A DNA stretch of 34,698 nucleotides from Thermotogae bacterium (GTDB lineage Bacteria > Hydrothermota > Hydrothermia > LBFQ01). Shown here piece after piece: positions 1-7,301 of this stretch. The stretch's first letter is position 1. Each line of letters starts with the position of its first letter. Under the pieces are notes generated by a model. That model saw nothing but the letters and a program-made list of their open reading frames with translations, searched no databases and was not told the DNA's origin. The position numbers were made by a program, and so were the translations under genes. The stretch spans positions 1 through 34,698 of the forward strand of contig JAADDJ010000037.1 in assembly GCA_013153965.1 (NCBI GenBank). The letters run 5' to 3'.

Positions 1-160
1 CCTGCGCCGCCTTCACCGCCTCATGCACATCCTCCTTCGTTGAGAGGGGATGGATGGAGATGACCTCGTCCGGATAGGAGGGGTTGCGATTCTCAAACGT
101 GCGCCCACTCTTGGAGGGAACCCACTTGCCGTTTATGAAGTTAAGGTACTCTCTTGCCAT
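1..160 (-). CDS. Aldehyde dehydrogenase family protein, N-terminal part (runs off the window)
   Basis: This gene is absent from the ORF track because its stop lies outside the window. Reading the minus strand from the ATG at 160 gives MAREYLNFINGKWVPSKSG, then RTFENRNPSYPDEVI and about 15 more residues to the edge. The FINGKW and FENRNP segments are typical of the N-terminus of NAD(P)-dependent aldehyde dehydrogenases, which oxidise aldehydes to carboxylic acids or acyl-phosphate equivalents. Only about 53 residues are visible, so neither the catalytic Cys/Glu nor the substrate class can be seen; glyceraldehyde-3-phosphate, semialdehyde and pyrroline-5-carboxylate types remain possible. A TAAAAT box 8 nt before the ATG supports this start. 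It is divergent from the aminotransferase gene at 274. Confidence 0.85.
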   Translation of the reverse strand, partial: MAREYLNFINGKWVPSKSGRTFENRNPSYPDEVISIHPLSTKEDVHEAVKAAQ

Positions 161-168
161 AGGAAGGA

Positions 169-174
169 ATTTTA
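169..174 (-). promoter_or_regulatory. -10 box TAAAAT, leaderless promoter of the aldehyde dehydrogenase gene
   Basis: On the minus strand TAAAAT is followed by 8 nt and then the ATG at 160. No Shine-Dalgarno site can lie on so short a leader. Confidence 0.7.
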
Positions 175-258
175 CCGTAGAGGATGCCCCGATTCATCCC
201 GCCTGCGGCAGAATCGTGGATTCCATCCGCGAATGCGAATCTCGGGCGAGGCCACCCT

Positions 259-264
259 TAGAAT
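259..264 (+). promoter_or_regulatory. -10 box TAGAAT, leaderless promoter of the ilvE-like gene
   Basis: TAGAAT is followed by ACTTGACAG (9 nt) and the ATG at 274. It selects this ATG over the upstream starts listed in the ORF track. No clear -35 hexamer is visible. Confidence 0.75.
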
Positions 265-273
265 ACTTGACAG

Positions 274-1422
274 ATGTCTGGATACATATACATGCACCGC
301 AAGGAGAAGGGCAGGATCGTTGAGGGATACGTTCCGTGGGACGAGGCCAAGATACACGTACTCTCACACGTCATACACTACAGCAGCGGTGTATTTGAGG
401 GGATACGCGGCTACATAACCGACAGGGGCGTGGCCATATTCAGGGGCAGGGACCACTATCGGAGGCTCGTCAGATCCGCCAAGATATACCGGATGTTCGC
501 ACAGGACTACATGCCCCCGGAGATAGCCGGAGACGGCATCCCTCCCGTTGAGCGGGTCGTGGATTACTTCATGAGGATAACCGGGGAGCTCATCCGTAAG
601 AACGACCTGTACAACAGGGCCAAGGAGGTCAAGGAGAAGGGGGACATGGCGAATCCCTTCGTGTATATAAGACCCGTCATCTACAGGGGATACGACGTGG
701 GCGACGACCCCATCCTCAAACCCCCTCTGGGAGTCAATCCCTTGGGCAACCCCGTTGAGTGGTTCATAGCCGTCTTCCTGTGGGATGACTATCTGGGGAC
801 CGAGGCTATAGAGAAAGGTGCGGACGTGATAACCTCCGCTTGGGCCAAGAATGCCCCCAGCACCACCCCGTTCATGGCCAAAGGTGCCTCCAACTACGCC
901 ACGGGGCAGCTGGCCAAGATGGAGAGCGTCCTGAGCGCCTTCTTCAAGGATTACGACAAGGTCAGAAGGTTGAAGATGGGAGATTCCCTGACGAGGGACG
1001 ACCTGTTCCTGCCGGTTGAAAGCATCCAGCTGACGGTATCCGGGCACGTGGCCGAGGGGACCGGCGAGAACATCTTCGTGGTCATTTACCGCGATGGGGA
1101 TCCCCAGAGGCCCATCATATACACGCCACCGATAGCAGCCTCAATACTCCCCGGCATAACGCGGGACTCCATAATCCGCATAGCCAAGGATGAGGGATAC
1201 GAGGTCGTGGAGACCATGATTCCTCGGGAGATGCTCTACATCGCCGATGAGGTCTTCTTCACGGGTACCGCGGCGGAGGTGACACCCATAAGGACCGTTG
1301 ATGGCATCCCGGTCGGAGCGGGCAAGCCCGGACCCATAACCCTCCACCTGCGCGAGATATACACCAAGCTCGTGAGGGGACAGATAGAGGACAGGTACGG
1401 TTGGGTGGAGTACGTTGAATGA
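274..1422 (+). CDS. ilvE: Branched-chain amino acid aminotransferase (class IV PLP enzyme)
   Basis: It transfers the amino group between glutamate and the branched-chain 2-oxo acids, the last step of Val/Leu/Ile synthesis, using pyridoxal phosphate in the cytoplasm. The family marks are [11 protein letters not shown] near the N-terminus, the probable PLP lysine K203 in [12 protein letters not shown], and [12 protein letters not shown] with [14 protein letters not shown] in the C-terminal half. At 382 residues it is about 75 longer than the usual 305-residue enzyme. The extra length comes from an insert around residues 105-125 ([17 protein letters not shown]) and another between the lysine and the GTGENIF motif. 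A D-alanine or ADC-lyase type class IV enzyme is less likely. It heads a run in which the next gene overlaps by ATGA. The start is fixed by a TAGAAT box 9 nt upstream. Confidence 0.88.
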   Translation: MSGYIYMHRKEKGRIVEGYVPWDEAKIHVLSHVIHYSSGVFEGIRGYITDRGVAIFRGRDHYRRLVRSAKIYRMFAQDYMPPEIAGDGIPPVERVVDYFMRITGELIRKNDLYNRAKEVKEKGDMANPFVYIRPVIYRGYDVGDDPILKPPLGVNPLGNPVEWFIAVFLWDDYLGTEAIEKGADVITSAWAKNAPSTTPFMAKGASNYATGQLAKMESVLSAFFKDYDKVRRLKMGDSLTRDDLFLPVESIQLTVSGHVAEGTGENIFVVIYRDGDPQRPIIYTPPIAASILPGITRDSIIRIAKDEGYEVVETMIPREMLYIADEVFFTGTAAEVTPIRTVDGIPVGAGKPGPITLHLREIYTKLVRGQIEDRYGWVEYVE

Positions 1423-1832
1423 AAACCTACACCAAGTACCTGTGGTTCAACACCCCCACCCGTAGGGCGGTGGTGCGCATTACGGATGACGTCAGGGAGG
1501 CCGTAAGGGAGTCCAAAGTGAAGGAGGGCCTATGTCTGGTCTCGGCCATGCACCTTACGGCCTCCGTCCTCATTCAGGACAACGAATCCGGCCTGCACGA
1601 GGACATATGGGAGTGGCTGGAGAGGCTCGCCCCCTACCGTCCCGACTACAGACATCACAGGACGGGGGAGGACAACGCCGACGCCCATTTGAAGAATCTC
1701 ATAACTCACCTTCAGGTAGTCCTCCCCATCACCAACGGGGATCTTGACCTCGGGCCTTGGCAGGAGATATTCTATTTTGAGTACGACGGCCAACGTCCCA
1801 AACGCGTCGTGATTAAAATCATCGGTGAATGA
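1419..1832 (+). CDS. yjbQ: YjbQ / UPF0047 family protein
   Basis: This 137-residue protein matches the YjbQ (UPF0047) family, annotated in other bacteria as secondary thiamine-phosphate synthase; its main physiological role is not settled. Visible family segments are [27 protein letters not shown] near the middle, [17 protein letters not shown], and a C-terminal [15 protein letters not shown]. The His and Glu residues in these segments are the conserved presumed metal-site positions. The ATG overlaps the ilvE stop (ATGA), so it is translationally coupled to ilvE, and it overlaps the next gene in the same way. Length is normal for the family. Confidence 0.85.
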   Translation: MKTYTKYLWFNTPTRRAVVRITDDVREAVRESKVKEGLCLVSAMHLTASVLIQDNESGLHEDIWEWLERLAPYRPDYRHHRTGEDNADAHLKNLITHLQVVLPITNGDLDLGPWQEIFYFEYDGQRPKRVVIKIIGE

Positions 1833-2929
1833 AAAAGGTCGGGAATTTTGATTCGCTACTGACGGCGATAAGGGCGAGCGCGAACGTGGGTGGCAACTTC
1901 CTCTGGGAGTTCAAGGTGAAGGCCGGATCTCTGGAGGGAAGAATAATAACCCAAGGCGAGATGATCCTATACGCGGAGTACGGCGGCAAGAGGGGTTTGG
2001 ATGCCCTCATGGAACTTCAGAACTACGACGTACTGACGTACGAGGTCAATATCTACACGGGCGATATTCCGGAGCTCCACAACATCAAGCTTAGGGACTT
2101 GGAAACTTTGGACGTGAAGGCGGAGTACGAGGACGTTGAGCCCGTCGTCGTGGAGAGGATATTCTACGATTTCCTCGTTGAGATGGAGGATAAGGAGACC
2201 ACGGCCTTGGCCATATTCCCCTCCCGCGAGGGGCGCCCCGTCATGGCCGGCTTCATAGACGGCAGGTTGGTAGGTCTCAGAACTCCGGAGGAGACCTTCT
2301 CAACCGTTGAACTTTTGGACGAGTTGAGGACCTACAGGACACGCTTCCACATCCTTGAGGGTGAATTCGTACCTTACATGTCCGGATACTTCACCCTCAC
2401 CAAGTCGGCCATAGACACCCCCGCGGGGAGTTGGACTACGGAGAGGATAATCTCCCACGAGGGGACATTGGTATCCTTCGGAGTCGGGGATCGCATAATA
2501 GCCGTCTCCGACGGCCACAACCTCCTGATAGTCTTCAGACCTGTGGTCCCTCCGCAGATAACGAGCAAACTCCTGAAGGAATTCCAGAAGAAGGGGAGAC
2601 TGGTGGATGCGTATCCGGTGATTGAGATTGAGCCCATATTCCGATACAGCTTCAAGGACATAAAGGAGATACGTCGCACGTTTGACGCTCTGATAAAGGA
2701 GTCGCGAAAGCTGGTGGGTGAGATAATCTTCAACATGGCCAGCGATAGGGTCCTCAACTTCGCCCATCCCACCAACCCCTACCCGGACGAGTACGCCGAA
2801 TTCACGAAGAACGTATATAAGCAGTACGAGGACGAGATAGCCGCCTTCACGGGGAAACGCTGGAAGGAGATAAAGGCGAGCGTCCTCAAGGACGCCCCAG
2901 AACACGTAATTGAACTCTTCGGCTCTTAG
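1829..2929 (+). CDS. Unrecognised 366-residue protein, possibly with an N-terminal PATAN/DUF4388-like domain
   Basis: I do not recognise this protein with confidence. It has no signal peptide and no membrane segment, and looks soluble and mixed alpha/beta. Residues 28-70 ([20 protein letters not shown], then [20 protein letters not shown]) loosely resemble the DUF4388/DUF2226 or PATAN-type sensor fold, in which a small beta sheet carries a G-x-I...[11 protein letters not shown] pattern; this is an inference from pattern only. The middle (about 115-260) reads as a second alpha/beta region and the last 100 residues are helical. The start is coupled to YjbQ by ATGA overlap, and its end overlaps the following acyltransferase by about 20 nt, so it is co-transcribed with ilvE and yjbQ. 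Confidence 0.6.
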   Translation: MKKVGNFDSLLTAIRASANVGGNFLWEFKVKAGSLEGRIITQGEMILYAEYGGKRGLDALMELQNYDVLTYEVNIYTGDIPELHNIKLRDLETLDVKAEYEDVEPVVVERIFYDFLVEMEDKETTALAIFPSREGRPVMAGFIDGRLVGLRTPEETFSTVELLDELRTYRTRFHILEGEFVPYMSGYFTLTKSAIDTPAGSWTTERIISHEGTLVSFGVGDRIIAVSDGHNLLIVFRPVVPPQITSKLLKEFQKKGRLVDAYPVIEIEPIFRYSFKDIKEIRRTFDALIKESRKLVGEIIFNMASDRVLNFAHPTNPYPDEYAEFTKNVYKQYEDEIAAFTGKRWKEIKASVLKDAPEHVIELFGS

Positions 2930-3497
2930 GGGGGCGTTCCTCCTGTACGACGCCCTCATGCGCACCTTGAGGGTGAGGGTTGTAGGTCAGGTCTTCTCAA
3001 AGGAGCGCCCCAGCATCTTCTTCTTCTGGCATCGCAACCTTCTGCCCTTGCCCCACGTATTCCGCAACACCCCCATACGGGTGATGGTCTCGCCCAGCAG
3101 GGATGGAAGGCTGATAGGGAGCCTCGTTGAGCTGAAGGGATTGGGCGTTATATGGTCCTCCCAGCACAAATCCCCCCTAAGGGGGGTGATCTCGGTCGTC
3201 CGGGCGTTGAGGGAGGGATGGAACGTGGCCATAACGCCTGACGGCCCCAAGGGCCCGGCGCGCTGCTTCAAAGTGGGGACCTTGGAGTTAGCCAGAAGGA
3301 GTGGGGCGAGGATCGTATTCGTGGGGGTGGGATTCTCCGCCGCCTACCGCCTGAACACTTGGGATTCGCTCCGGGTACCCATGCCGCTCTCATCGGTCGC
3401 CGTCGTGGTTGAGGAGGCCTACCCCGAGAGTCCCGAGGAGGCGGCCCGTCTTTTGGACGATTTGGACGCCCGGGCCTTCAACTATCTGGAGATTTGA
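2910..3497 (+). CDS. Lysophospholipid acyltransferase-like protein, DUF374 family
   Basis: The sequence FFFWHRNLLPLPHVF, SPSRDGRLIGSLVE and ITPDGPKGPARCFKVGTLELA, in that order, is the signature of DUF374 acyltransferases related to PlsC/LpxL enzymes. They are thought to add an acyl chain to a lipid or lipid A precursor at the inner membrane. The WH and DG motifs replace the classic HX4D. Length (195 aa) is normal. The ORF-track start is TTG at 2910, overlapping the previous gene by 20 nt without a visible Shine-Dalgarno site; the ATG at 2955 is an alternative but leaves little sequence before the FWH motif. The substrate cannot be told from sequence. Confidence 0.8.
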   Translation: MNSSALRGAFLLYDALMRTLRVRVVGQVFSKERPSIFFFWHRNLLPLPHVFRNTPIRVMVSPSRDGRLIGSLVELKGLGVIWSSQHKSPLRGVISVVRALREGWNVAITPDGPKGPARCFKVGTLELARRSGARIVFVGVGFSAAYRLNTWDSLRVPMPLSSVAVVVEEAYPESPEEAARLLDDLDARAFNYLEI

Positions 3498-3504
3498 GCC
3501 GCGG

Positions 3505-3510
3505 TAGAAT
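3505..3510 (+). promoter_or_regulatory. -10 box TAGAAT, leaderless promoter of the epimerase gene
   Basis: TAGAAT sits in the 20-nt gap after the DUF374 gene and is followed by AGACGCT (7 nt) and the ATG at 3518. It argues that the TTG start at 3494 in the ORF track is not used. Confidence 0.75.
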
Positions 3511-3517
3511 AGACGCT

Positions 3518-3919
3518 ATGGTCAAGCTCTCGCACATAGCGCTCGCCGTACCGGCCGAGGAGTACGAGGAGGTCAAGCGGAATCTGCGGGCCATACTCAA
3601 CGTATCCCCGCAGGAGAAGGAGCTCCCCCACGCCAAACTCAAGGTGGCCCTCTTCAAATTGGCCAACGCCACCGTGGAGCTGTTGGCCCCGACCGGGGAG
3701 GGGTCCGACATAGACAAATTCTTGGAAAAGCGCGGCAAGGGCATACACCACATAGCCCTCCAGGTGGATAGCATCGCGGATGAGGTTGAGAGGCTTGAGA
3801 GGGAGGGATTCGTTTTTTCCGTCAAGGATTACGAGGGGGCGAAGGGTGGGAAGGTTGCCTTCCTCCATCCCAAATCCACCGGAGGTTTCCTCTTTGAGCT
3901 GGTGGAGGAGGAGTACTAA
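3518..3919 (+). CDS. mce: Methylmalonyl-CoA epimerase (VOC family)
   Basis: It interconverts (R)- and (S)-methylmalonyl-CoA in the propionate/succinate route. The protein is a single glyoxalase/VOC unit pair: LSHIALAV at the N-terminus, GKGIHHIALQVDSI in the middle and GFLFELVE at the end. The probable metal ligands H6, H78 and E127 lie at the expected places. At 133 residues the length fits the family. I moved the start from TTG 3494 to ATG 3518 because a TAGAAT box ends 7 nt before it and because VKLSHIA is the usual N-terminus. No methylmalonyl-CoA mutase lies nearby, so another VOC dioxygenase-like role is possible. The stop overlaps the convergent glycosyltransferase gene by 4 nt. Confidence 0.82.
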   Translation: MVKLSHIALAVPAEEYEEVKRNLRAILNVSPQEKELPHAKLKVALFKLANATVELLAPTGEGSDIDKFLEKRGKGIHHIALQVDSIADEVERLEREGFVFSVKDYEGAKGGKVAFLHPKSTGGFLFELVEEEY

Positions 3920-4965
3920 CCCACCTCCGACAGCACCCTATTGACCTGCCCGGCCGTCCTCTCCCATGAGAAGCTCTTAACCCTCTCCAGCCCCCTCCTC
4001 ACGAACTCATCCCGCCGGGTCTCAAGCTGGCGCACGGCCTCAACCCAAGAGTCGGGATCGTCGGGGGAGGCGTACAGTATGGCGTCGCCTCCGGCCTCCA
4101 CGACCGTATCCGTCCCTATCACGGGACATCCCGACGCCATGGCCTCAAGGACGGGGAGGCCGAATCCCTCGTATCTGGAGGGAAACACCAGAGCGAAAGC
4201 CCCCGCGTACAGGAGGGGAAGCTCCTCCCGGGGGACGTAGCCGCGCAGATGCACCCTCTCGGATACTCCCAAAGAGGTCGCCAACTCCCGCAGGAACTCC
4301 GCGTACTCGTCCGACGCACCCACGACTATGAAGTCGTAGGGCAACTTGGGCAGCGCCCTCACCACCACGTGCGCGTTCTTGTAGCGGTACCGGGCCCCCA
4401 CCATGAGGAGGTAGGGCCTGCCGAAACCGAGCCTCCTCCTCGCCTCCGAGCCATCCATGGGCCTGAAGAGCTCCTCATCGTAGGATGGATAGGCCACCAG
4501 AACCCTCTCAGGCTTCACCCGGAAAAACTCCACTATATCCGCCTTGGAGCGCTCCGAGACGGTGATTATCCTATCAACCTTCCAGATGAAGGGGCGGAGG
4601 AAGAAGCGGTAGAGATAAGCCTGCTCCCGATACTTATCCGGCAGGATTATGGGTTGAATGTCATGCACCGTTATCACCTGCGGCCCTCTCCAGAGGAGCG
4701 ATATGGAGTGGTAGGTCCTGTAGAGGATACCTCTACCCGTGAGCCTCTGGATATACAGGAGCCTCCTGACGGCCGCCCCCTTACCGTACTTGGGGGCCGT
4801 ATCCTTCGGCGCCAACCGAATCCGCGCACCCGGAAAGAGCTCGGGAGAGTGCGTGAGGACCGTCATATCCTCCCGGAGGCGGAGAAGTTGCCTGACGACG
4901 TTTATCGTGTATATGCCGATGCCCATGGGACGGTCATCTGCTATTAGGGTATCCGCCAGAATCAC
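3916..4965 (-). CDS. Glycosyltransferase family 4 (GT-B fold)
   Basis: This 349-residue protein transfers a sugar from a nucleotide donor, most likely in surface glycan or lipopolysaccharide synthesis in the cytoplasm. The N-terminal acceptor domain contains MGIGIYTINVVRQLLR, and VDRIITVSERSKADIVEFF marks the inter-domain region. The C-terminal donor domain has VGARYRYKNAHVVVRAL, LPLLYAGAFALVFPS and EGFGLPVLEAMASGCPV with the E-x7-E pair. The GTG start overlaps the stop of the CopD-like gene upstream (GTGA), so the two are coupled. The 3' end overlaps the epimerase gene on the other strand. The exact donor and acceptor are unknown. Confidence 0.85.
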   Translation of the reverse strand: MILADTLIADDRPMGIGIYTINVVRQLLRLREDMTVLTHSPELFPGARIRLAPKDTAPKYGKGAAVRRLLYIQRLTGRGILYRTYHSISLLWRGPQVITVHDIQPIILPDKYREQAYLYRFFLRPFIWKVDRIITVSERSKADIVEFFRVKPERVLVAYPSYDEELFRPMDGSEARRRLGFGRPYLLMVGARYRYKNAHVVVRALPKLPYDFIVVGASDEYAEFLRELATSLGVSERVHLRGYVPREELPLLYAGAFALVFPSRYEGFGLPVLEAMASGCPVIGTDTVVEAGGDAILYASPDDPDSWVEAVRQLETRRDEFVRRGLERVKSFSWERTAGQVNRVLSEVG

Positions 4966-5474
4966 ACCCTGAACCCTCCCCTTACTATCATCACTCCGAA
5001 GAGGGCCATGAATAGGCTCAGGAAGAAGACGGTCATGCCGACGGCTCGGGCGTAGGCCTTGTACTTGCGGTACTCCTTTGAATCCGGGGCCTCCTCACCG
5101 AGGCGGGTAGCCTTGGGACCTATCAGAAAGTCGTGGAAAGCCTGAAGGATGAGTATGGCCGTGTAGAAGGTGAGCTTGAGGGCGACGAGTCTCCCCGTGG
5201 GACCCCGGTACGTCTCCAACTTGAAGAGGTCGTACCACTCAATCCCCCTCACGTGCAGTTGGTACAGGCCCGTTATGAAGAAGAGGCTCAAGGCCCACCA
5301 TCCCAAGCGGCTGAAATTGACCCCCGTCTCATGCACCAGCCGGTGGTAGAGGTGGAGATACTGGGGCTTCCTTATGGCCGGGAGAAGAACGAAGGAGAGG
5401 AAGAGCATCCCCCCGATCCAGAAGGTAGCCATAAGGATGTGGGTATATACCGACAGGATGTAGAGCCACCTCAC
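4962..5474 (-). CDS. CopD/DUF4149-like four-helix membrane protein
   Basis: A small integral membrane protein of about 170 residues with four hydrophobic stretches: YILSVYTHILMATFWIGGM, WWALSLFFITGLYQL, LVALKLTFYTAILILQAFHD and VGMTVFFLSLFMALFGVMIV. The helix-borne histidines (H12, one in LYHRLVHETG, one in LQAFHD) recall CopD/HemJ-like proteins that bind copper or heme; the function is inferred only from this resemblance. I chose the GTG at 5474 rather than the ATG at 5615 because a TATAAT box lies 9 nt before it and because the upstream extension is a reading of the preceding gene in another frame. The following glycosyltransferase is coupled through GTGA. Confidence 0.72.
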   Translation of the reverse strand: MRWLYILSVYTHILMATFWIGGMLFLSFVLLPAIRKPQYLHLYHRLVHETGVNFSRLGWWALSLFFITGLYQLHVRGIEWYDLFKLETYRGPTGRLVALKLTFYTAILILQAFHDFLIGPKATRLGEEAPDSKEYRKYKAYARAVGMTVFFLSLFMALFGVMIVRGGFRV

Positions 5475-5483
5475 GTGGCGGCT

Positions 5484-5489
5484 ATTATA
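5484..5489 (-). promoter_or_regulatory. -10 box TATAAT, leaderless promoter of the CopD-like gene
   Basis: Minus-strand TATAAT then AGCCGCCAC (9 nt) and GTG at 5474. It lies in the 29-nt gap after the phosphatidyltransferase gene and decides the start. Confidence 0.75.
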
Positions 5490-5503
5490 CCGGCGGTTCG
5501 CGG

Positions 5504-6082
5504 CTACCTGAGGCGCACGTAGGCCAGATACATCCTCTGGACGACGGTAATGACGAGGAGGATATCGTATATACCCAACCCCCAGAGGAGGGCATCCCTC
5601 CCGAAGGCCCACCATATGAGAAGTAATGCCAATAGGCCCAAGAATCTCGGGTAGCGGCTCATCAGTCCCTCCCGCAGGCTCCCGCCTAAACCCTCAACCC
5701 TCGCCCTGATGTAGCTGATCAAATAGGCCGAGATGAGCGCCACCAGCGACAGAATCAAGATCTCGGCCTCCCCGCGGAAGTGGTACGCCATGGCCGAGAA
5801 GAGTAGGCCGTCGGTTAGCCTGTCCAAGGTGGAGTCCAGAAAGGCCCCGAAACGGCTCGTCCTACCCGTGAGCCTCGCCACGCCACCGTCAAGGGCATCC
5901 AGAGGAGCGAAGGTGGCCAGCCATATGGCCGCCCACAGGGGGCGTCCCGTCGCTATGAGGATGGAGCCTCCCGCCGTCAGCAGGGCGGACAGCACCGTCA
6001 GGACGTTCGGGGATACCCCCGTCTTGGCCAGAAGTTCCACCAGAGGCCTTATGAGGGAGCGGGAGAACTGCTCGTAATTCAT
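5504..6082 (-). CDS. CDP-alcohol phosphatidyltransferase (PgsA-like)
   Basis: An integral membrane enzyme that moves a phosphatidyl group from CDP-diacylglycerol to an alcohol such as glycerol-3-phosphate or inositol-phosphate. The full family motif D-x2-D-G-x2-A-R-x8-G-x3-D-x3-D is visible as D62, D65, G66, A69, R70, G79, D83 and D87. Several hydrophobic helices surround it and the length (192 aa) is normal. The acceptor alcohol cannot be read from the motif, so pgsA is only a likely assignment. The ATG overlaps the stop of the M23 lipoprotein gene (ATGA), so the two are translationally coupled. Confidence 0.85.
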   Translation of the reverse strand: MNYEQFSRSLIRPLVELLAKTGVSPNVLTVLSALLTAGGSILIATGRPLWAAIWLATFAPLDALDGGVARLTGRTSRFGAFLDSTLDRLTDGLLFSAMAYHFRGEAEILILSLVALISAYLISYIRARVEGLGGSLREGLMSRYPRFLGLLALLLIWWAFGRDALLWGLGIYDILLVITVVQRMYLAYVRLR

Positions 6083-7209
6083 ATTATCGGATTCCTCCTC
6101 GCCTCCATCAGGCGGCGGTACTCCCGCAGGACCGCCTGAAACTCATCCCTGAGGTCCTCCGGTAGGGGCTTCTCAGGCTCGGACTTTATCAGGAGAGGAT
6201 TTATCCGCTTACCGTAATGCCGAACCTCATAGTGGAGGTGGGGACCGGTGGATAGGCCGGTTGAGCCCACCGCCCCTATGCTCTGCCCCTGCTCAACGTA
6301 CTGCCCCCGCTTGACGTATATGCGCGATAGATGGCCGTAGAGGGTCGTATAGCCGTTGTTGTGGCGCACCACGACCGTCTTTCCGTAGCCCCTCCTCCAG
6401 CCGGCGAATATCACGGTGCCGTTGGCCACGGAGCGCACGGGAGTTCCGTAGGGTGCGGCGTAATCCACGCCGTGGTGAGGCCTCCATCGGCGGAGTATAG
6501 GATGGAATCTGACACCGAATCCGGATGTGATTCGGTAGGACCTCAGCGGGGAGCGGAGGAAGGCCCTCCGTACGCTGTTGCCCTCTTCATCGTAGTAGGA
6601 GCCCATGAATCGGGCCGCCACGTGCCTCCCAACGCTCTTTCCGATGTACTCGGCGTAATAGACCGTGCCGTCGGGGGCGTAGAGGACCTTAAGGGAATCC
6701 CCCTTTTGGGTCTCCGTGGCGAAATCCACCTCCCAAGCGAAGATATTGACGAGATTTACCAGGAGGATGGGGGGCAGACCCCTCTCCATGAAGGCATCCC
6801 ACAGGGTACTCTTCACCTCAACCTCAGCGTAGTTGGGGGTGAGGGCGCGGAATTTCCGATGACCCCGGAACATGCCCTTGGACGGCACGTACTCCCATAC
6901 CATACTCCTTCTCCTCAACTCCAATCTCATCAGGGAATCGTTCCTATAGACCGCGCGGACGGTGTCCCCCACCCGCAGGATGCGAACGCTGTCGGCCAGA
7001 AGACGTACGAACCTCCCCTTCACGGAATCTGGAACGCCCGTGAGTCTGCCTACCACGCTCGCGAAAACGTCCCCCCTCTCGGCTACGACCTCCCGCTTGG
7101 ACACTTTAGGAGCCGGATTATCCGGAAGGACCACCTCCTCGTCGCTCCTGCATCCTGCCAAGATGAGAATGATTGGAAGGTAATAGGGAACGCTCTTCGC
7201 CCACTTCAA
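6079..7209 (-). CDS. M23 (LytM) family metallopeptidase, lipoprotein
   Basis: A predicted lipid-anchored cell-wall endopeptidase or LytM-type activator. The N-terminus KWAKSVPYYLPIILILAGC is a standard lipoprotein signal with lipobox LAGC and lipidated C20. A middle region (about 60-200) resembles the two OapA/LysM-less N-terminal domains of MepM-type enzymes. The catalytic M23 domain follows with RPHHGVDYAAPYGTPV and GPHLHYEVRHYG, giving the H-x3-D and H-x-H zinc ligands, so it should be an active zinc peptidase. The start is TTG, 6 nt after a TAAAAT box. It is divergent from the oxidoreductase gene. The next gene overlaps by ATGA. Confidence 0.88.
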   Translation of the reverse strand: MKWAKSVPYYLPIILILAGCRSDEEVVLPDNPAPKVSKREVVAERGDVFASVVGRLTGVPDSVKGRFVRLLADSVRILRVGDTVRAVYRNDSLMRLELRRRSMVWEYVPSKGMFRGHRKFRALTPNYAEVEVKSTLWDAFMERGLPPILLVNLVNIFAWEVDFATETQKGDSLKVLYAPDGTVYYAEYIGKSVGRHVAARFMGSYYDEEGNSVRRAFLRSPLRSYRITSGFGVRFHPILRRWRPHHGVDYAAPYGTPVRSVANGTVIFAGWRRGYGKTVVVRHNNGYTTLYGHLSRIYVKRGQYVEQGQSIGAVGSTGLSTGPHLHYEVRHYGKRINPLLIKSEPEKPLPEDLRDEFQAVLREYRRLMEARRNPII

Positions 7210-7215
7210 GACGGT

Positions 7216-7221
7216 ATTTTA
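7216..7221 (-). promoter_or_regulatory. Leaderless promoter (TAAAAT) of the M23 lipoprotein gene
   Basis: Minus-strand TAAAAT, then 6 nt, then the TTG at 7209. A TTGGAA at 7240-7245 lies 18 nt further upstream and is one of the better -35 candidates in the window. Confidence 0.75.
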
Positions 7222-7286
7222 CCTCGGAACTCCGCAGGGTTCCAATCACTGCCAGATAATCCCACTTAAGTTCTCGGAGGCGACCT

Positions 7287-7292
7287 TAGAAT
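7287..7292 (+). promoter_or_regulatory. -10 box TAGAAT, leaderless promoter of the korA-like gene
   Basis: TAGAAT followed by ACTCGGCTT (9 nt) and ATG at 7302. It forms a divergent pair with the promoter at 7216-7221. Confidence 0.75.
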
Positions 7293-7301
7293 ACTCGGCT
7301 T

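Noticed and set aside
50-418. Plus-strand ORFs 50-418 and 84-323
   Set aside because: They cross the aldehyde dehydrogenase start, the divergent promoter region and the ilvE start; no family resemblance.
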